Part shown: piece after piece, positions 5,593-7,255 of the stretch
Layout: each line of letters opens with the position of its first letter
How positions within the stretch are numbered: the first letter of the stretch is position 1
DNA from: Methanoculleus sp. UBA77
GTDB taxonomy: Archaea > Halobacteriota > Methanomicrobia > Methanomicrobiales > Methanoculleaceae
Direction: 5' to 3'
Assembly (NCBI GenBank): GCA_002499455.1
Contig: DALN01000005.1
Location: forward strand, 11,201-18,455
DNA length: 7,255 bases
The notes under the pieces: generated by a model
The model's database searches: none
The model's input: only the letters and a program-made list of their open reading frames with translations
Told to the model about the DNA's origin: nothing
Program-made: the position numbers and the translations under genes

Positions 5593-5630
5593 GCGGGAAC
5601 CTGGCCACCCGGGTTCCCGCTGCTTCTTTA
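5593..5630 (+). terminator. Terminator-like hairpin in the tiaS-dys gap
   Basis: A perfect 9-bp stem, GCGGGAACC at 5593-5601 and GGTTCCCGC at 5612-5620, with a 10-base loop, is followed on the + strand by TGCTTCTTTA. The pyrimidine-rich tail is moderate, so this could end a transcript from the 5283 promoter, but it could also be a non-functional dyad. Confidence 0.4.
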
Positions 5631-5846
5631 CAACCATTATCGCGTCTTTTTGCCCGATCTCCCGGCTCGACGGCTCCCGTCCCCGAGCCCGTAGATATCC
5701 ATAACCCACCATAGAGCGCCGGCAAGGCTTCTCCGCGGGTCCGGAACGACCCATCCCGGTTCCGGGATTTCATGACGCCCGACGAAGAGACGATCCATTA
5801 TCGTGCATGAGTGCCAATACTGCGTAACAGCTGGTGTACCACTATC

Positions 5847-6782
5847 ATGACCTTCAAGTATGGGGATGCAGTACAACAGGCACGGGTGCGCCCCGGTATG
5901 ACGGTCGGCGAACTCGTCGACGAGCTTGGAAAGGCCGGGGCCTACAACGGGGGGTCCCTCTGGCAGGCGGTCAACATCTACGAGCGGATGCTCCGCGACG
6001 ATGAAGCGCTGAAGTTCTTCGGCCTCTCCGGTGCCATGGTGCCCGGCGGGATGGGCGGGATCGTCGCCGACCTCATCAGGCGGGGGCACATCGATATCCT
6101 CGTCTCGACGGGGGCGAACCTCACCCACGACACCATCGAGGCGATCGGCTGCCACCACTACCACGGGACGTGCCAGGTCTCCGATACCGAGCTCTGCGAG
6201 GAAGGAGTCAACCGGATCTACGATATCTTCCTCCCGAACGAGGCGTTCATCAGGTTCGAGGAGTTCCTGCAGGACGTCTACTCGTCCATCCCGGAAGGCT
6301 CGACGATCTCGATCTCGGCCCTCCTCAATAAGATCGGGAGCAGGCTCAAGACCGGGATCCTCGCCGAGGCGGCAAAGGCCGGAGTCCCGGTCTACTGCCC
6401 GGCGATCCAGGACTCGATGATCGGGCTGCAGTACTGGCTCTTTTCGCAGACGCACAAGGTCACCGTCAGCGCGTTCGATGATATGCCCGGACTCCTCGAC
6501 CGGTGTTTTGAGGCCAAACGGGCCGGCGCCATCCTCGTCGGCGGCGGCGTCCCGAAGAACTATATCCTGCAGAGCAAGCTGATGACCGAGAGCGGATTCG
6601 ACTACGCGGTGCAACTCACCGGCGACCGCCCGGACCTCGGCGGGCTGTCAGGCGCGACGCTCGATGAAGCCCGGTCGTGGGGCAAACTCACCGGCGAGGC
6701 AACCGCCGTGACGGTCTACGGCGACGCGACGATCAACCTGCCGCTCCTTGTCGCCGCAACGCTCGAGAGGCTGGAAGGATGA
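5847..6782 (+). CDS. dys: Deoxyhypusine synthase
   Basis: Deoxyhypusine synthase transfers an aminobutyl group from spermidine to one lysine of translation factor aIF5A with NAD as cofactor, the first step to hypusine (or deoxyhypusine as the end product in some archaea). The protein has 311 residues, normal for archaeal members. Conserved blocks in order are SGAMVPGGMGG at 61-71, STGANLTHD at 87-95, HYHG at 104-107, GGGVPKN at 232-238 and SWGKL at 277-281. K280 corresponds to the catalytic lysine (K329 in the human enzyme). GDATINLPLLVA ends the Rossmann-like core. ATG 5847 is preferred over GTG 5811 because GGTG at 5833-5836 stands upstream of it and because the extra 12 residues look non-conserved. 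The stop overlaps the pyrF start. The GANLTHD variant is typical of archaeal and DHS-like proteins, so a DHS-like enzyme with another acceptor is a small possibility. Confidence 0.95.
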   Translation: MTFKYGDAVQQARVRPGMTVGELVDELGKAGAYNGGSLWQAVNIYERMLRDDEALKFFGLSGAMVPGGMGGIVADLIRRGHIDILVSTGANLTHDTIEAIGCHHYHGTCQVSDTELCEEGVNRIYDIFLPNEAFIRFEEFLQDVYSSIPEGSTISISALLNKIGSRLKTGILAEAAKAGVPVYCPAIQDSMIGLQYWLFSQTHKVTVSAFDDMPGLLDRCFEAKRAGAILVGGGVPKNYILQSKLMTESGFDYAVQLTGDRPDLGGLSGATLDEARSWGKLTGEATAVTVYGDATINLPLLVAATLERLEG

Positions 6783-7255
6783 CCGAACTCATCCTCTCCC
6801 TCGACGTCCTCGACCGGCAGCGGGCGTACGCGATAGCAGAGGCCACGGCACCCTTCATCGACGCGATCAAGGTCGGCTACCCCCTCGTTCTCGCAACGGG
6901 CCTCTCGATCGCCAAAGACCTTGCCGACCTCGGCCTCCCGCTCATCGCCGACTTCAAGGTCGCGGATATCCCGAACACCAACCGCCTCATCTGCGAGGCG
7001 GTCTTTGCCGCCGGCTTTGACGCCGTCATCGCCCACGGGTTCGTGGGAGCGGACGCCGCACGGACCTGCGTCGAGGTGGCGCACAACCACGGCGGGGAGG
7101 CCTACATCGTCGCCGAGATGAGCCATCCCGGCGCGACCGAGTTCTTCCACGGGGGTGTGGCCGAGCGGATCGCGGCGCTCGCCGTAACCTCCGGGGCAGA
7201 CGGGATCATCGCCCCCGCCACCCGCCCCGACCGGATCAGCGAGCTCCGCGGGATC
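6779..7255 (+). CDS. pyrF: Orotidine 5'-phosphate decarboxylase (C-terminus outside window)
   Basis: This enzyme decarboxylates OMP to UMP, the last step of de novo pyrimidine synthesis, in the cytoplasm. The frame is open from ATG 6779 to the window end, giving 159 codons of a protein usually 210-230 residues long. The TIM-barrel signature is complete in this part: LSLDVLD with D9, IKVGYP with K31, and the catalytic DxKxxD motif ADFKVADIPNT with D58, K60 and D63. EMSHPGA with S115 fits the substrate-contacting loop of the Methanothermobacter enzyme. The start codon overlaps the dys stop as ATGA, so the two genes are very probably co-transcribed and translationally coupled. GAGAGG at 6765-6770 may serve as ribosome binding site inside the end of dys. 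The missing 3' end carries the phosphate-binding loop, so completeness of the gene cannot be judged. Confidence 0.96.
   Translation, partial: MTELILSLDVLDRQRAYAIAEATAPFIDAIKVGYPLVLATGLSIAKDLADLGLPLIADFKVADIPNTNRLICEAVFAAGFDAVIAHGFVGADAARTCVEVAHNHGGEAYIVAEMSHPGATEFFHGGVAERIAALAVTSGADGIIAPATRPDRISELRGI

Larger units (their letters stand above)
5310..5630 (+). ncRNA. Candidate structured RNA or leader transcript between tiaS and dys
   Basis: This stretch begins at the start site predicted from the promoter at 5274-5290 and ends at a terminator-like hairpin. It holds an 18-bp stem at 5357-5374 with 5386-5403 (one G-U pair, one mismatch, 11-base loop). A competing perfect 9-bp stem lies at 5391-5399 with 5417-5425. 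A perfect 9-bp stem lies at 5532-5540 with 5560-5568. It matches no RNA class known to me: the conserved segments of RNase P RNA and SRP RNA were looked for and not found. It could be a new small RNA, a long leader of dys, or simply GC-rich intergenic DNA with chance dyads. The rest of the gap, 5631-5846, shows nothing convincing beyond a weak TATA-like ATTATC before dys. Confidence 0.3.

Noticed and set aside
5406..5714. A 102-codon + strand frame coupled by ATGA to the short leader frame
   Set aside because: No recognisable family or fold and unconvincing composition; kept only as part of the leader-frame observation.
5260..5754. A 164-codon - strand frame in the tiaS-dys gap
   Set aside because: Low-complexity Gly/Arg/Ser/Pro content, no family, and it overlaps the end of tiaS.
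5637..6614. A 325-codon - strand frame opposite dys
   Set aside because: Mostly antisense to dys and without recognisable motifs. Its last 53 codons (from ATG 5798) lie in the gap and read MDRLFVGRHEIPEPGWVV, which matches nothing known to me and has no promoter or ribosome binding motif.

Overview
The window comes from a high-GC euryarchaeal methanogen, most likely Methanomicrobiales and close to Methanoculleus. This rests on a group II chaperonin (thermosome) with a GGM-rich tail, the archaea-specific tRNA-Ile2 modification enzyme TiaS, an archaeal-type deoxyhypusine synthase, archaeal TATA-box promoters in the AT-rich gaps, and GGTGATCC-type ribosome binding sites. The species assignment is inference from protein style and was not searched.

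Layout. On the + strand, 1-690 holds the 3' part of a class II lysyl-tRNA synthetase gene (lysS), followed 21 bp later by a small YwbE-family gene. From about 703 to 1223 on the - strand lies an unannotated wreck of a sensor histidine kinase. Its ATPase-domain boxes are recognisable but broken by an insertion of about 229 bp, a one-base frameshift and an apparent internal deletion. A hairpin terminator at 1248-1279 separates it from the thermosome gene (2963 to 1308, - strand). The thermosome promoter carries a 20-bp near-palindrome centred on its TATA box. Next, on the - strand, is an archaeal HTH regulator (3935 to 3021). A 48-bp gap with two interlocked TATA-like elements separates it from the divergent tiaS (3984-5267, +). 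The 579-bp gap 5268-5846 has no convincing protein gene. It does have a strong promoter-like start, a perfect ribosome-binding motif, strong and mutually exclusive hairpins, and a terminator-like hairpin, so it may encode a structured RNA or a short leader. Finally dys (deoxyhypusine synthase, 5847-6782) overlaps the start of pyrF (6779 to the window end) by four bases.

Functional theme. Most intact genes serve protein synthesis and quality: tRNA charging (lysS), tRNA anticodon modification (tiaS), translation-factor modification (dys) and protein folding (thermosome), with pyrimidine synthesis (pyrF) attached at the end. TiaS consumes agmatine and deoxyhypusine synthase consumes a polyamine, so two polyamine-related enzymes lie near each other. 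No RNA gene of a known class, CRISPR array or autonomous mobile element was recognised. The points most worth a second look are the histidine kinase ruin with its frame-restoring insertion, the palindrome over the thermosome TATA box, and the structured gap between tiaS and dys.
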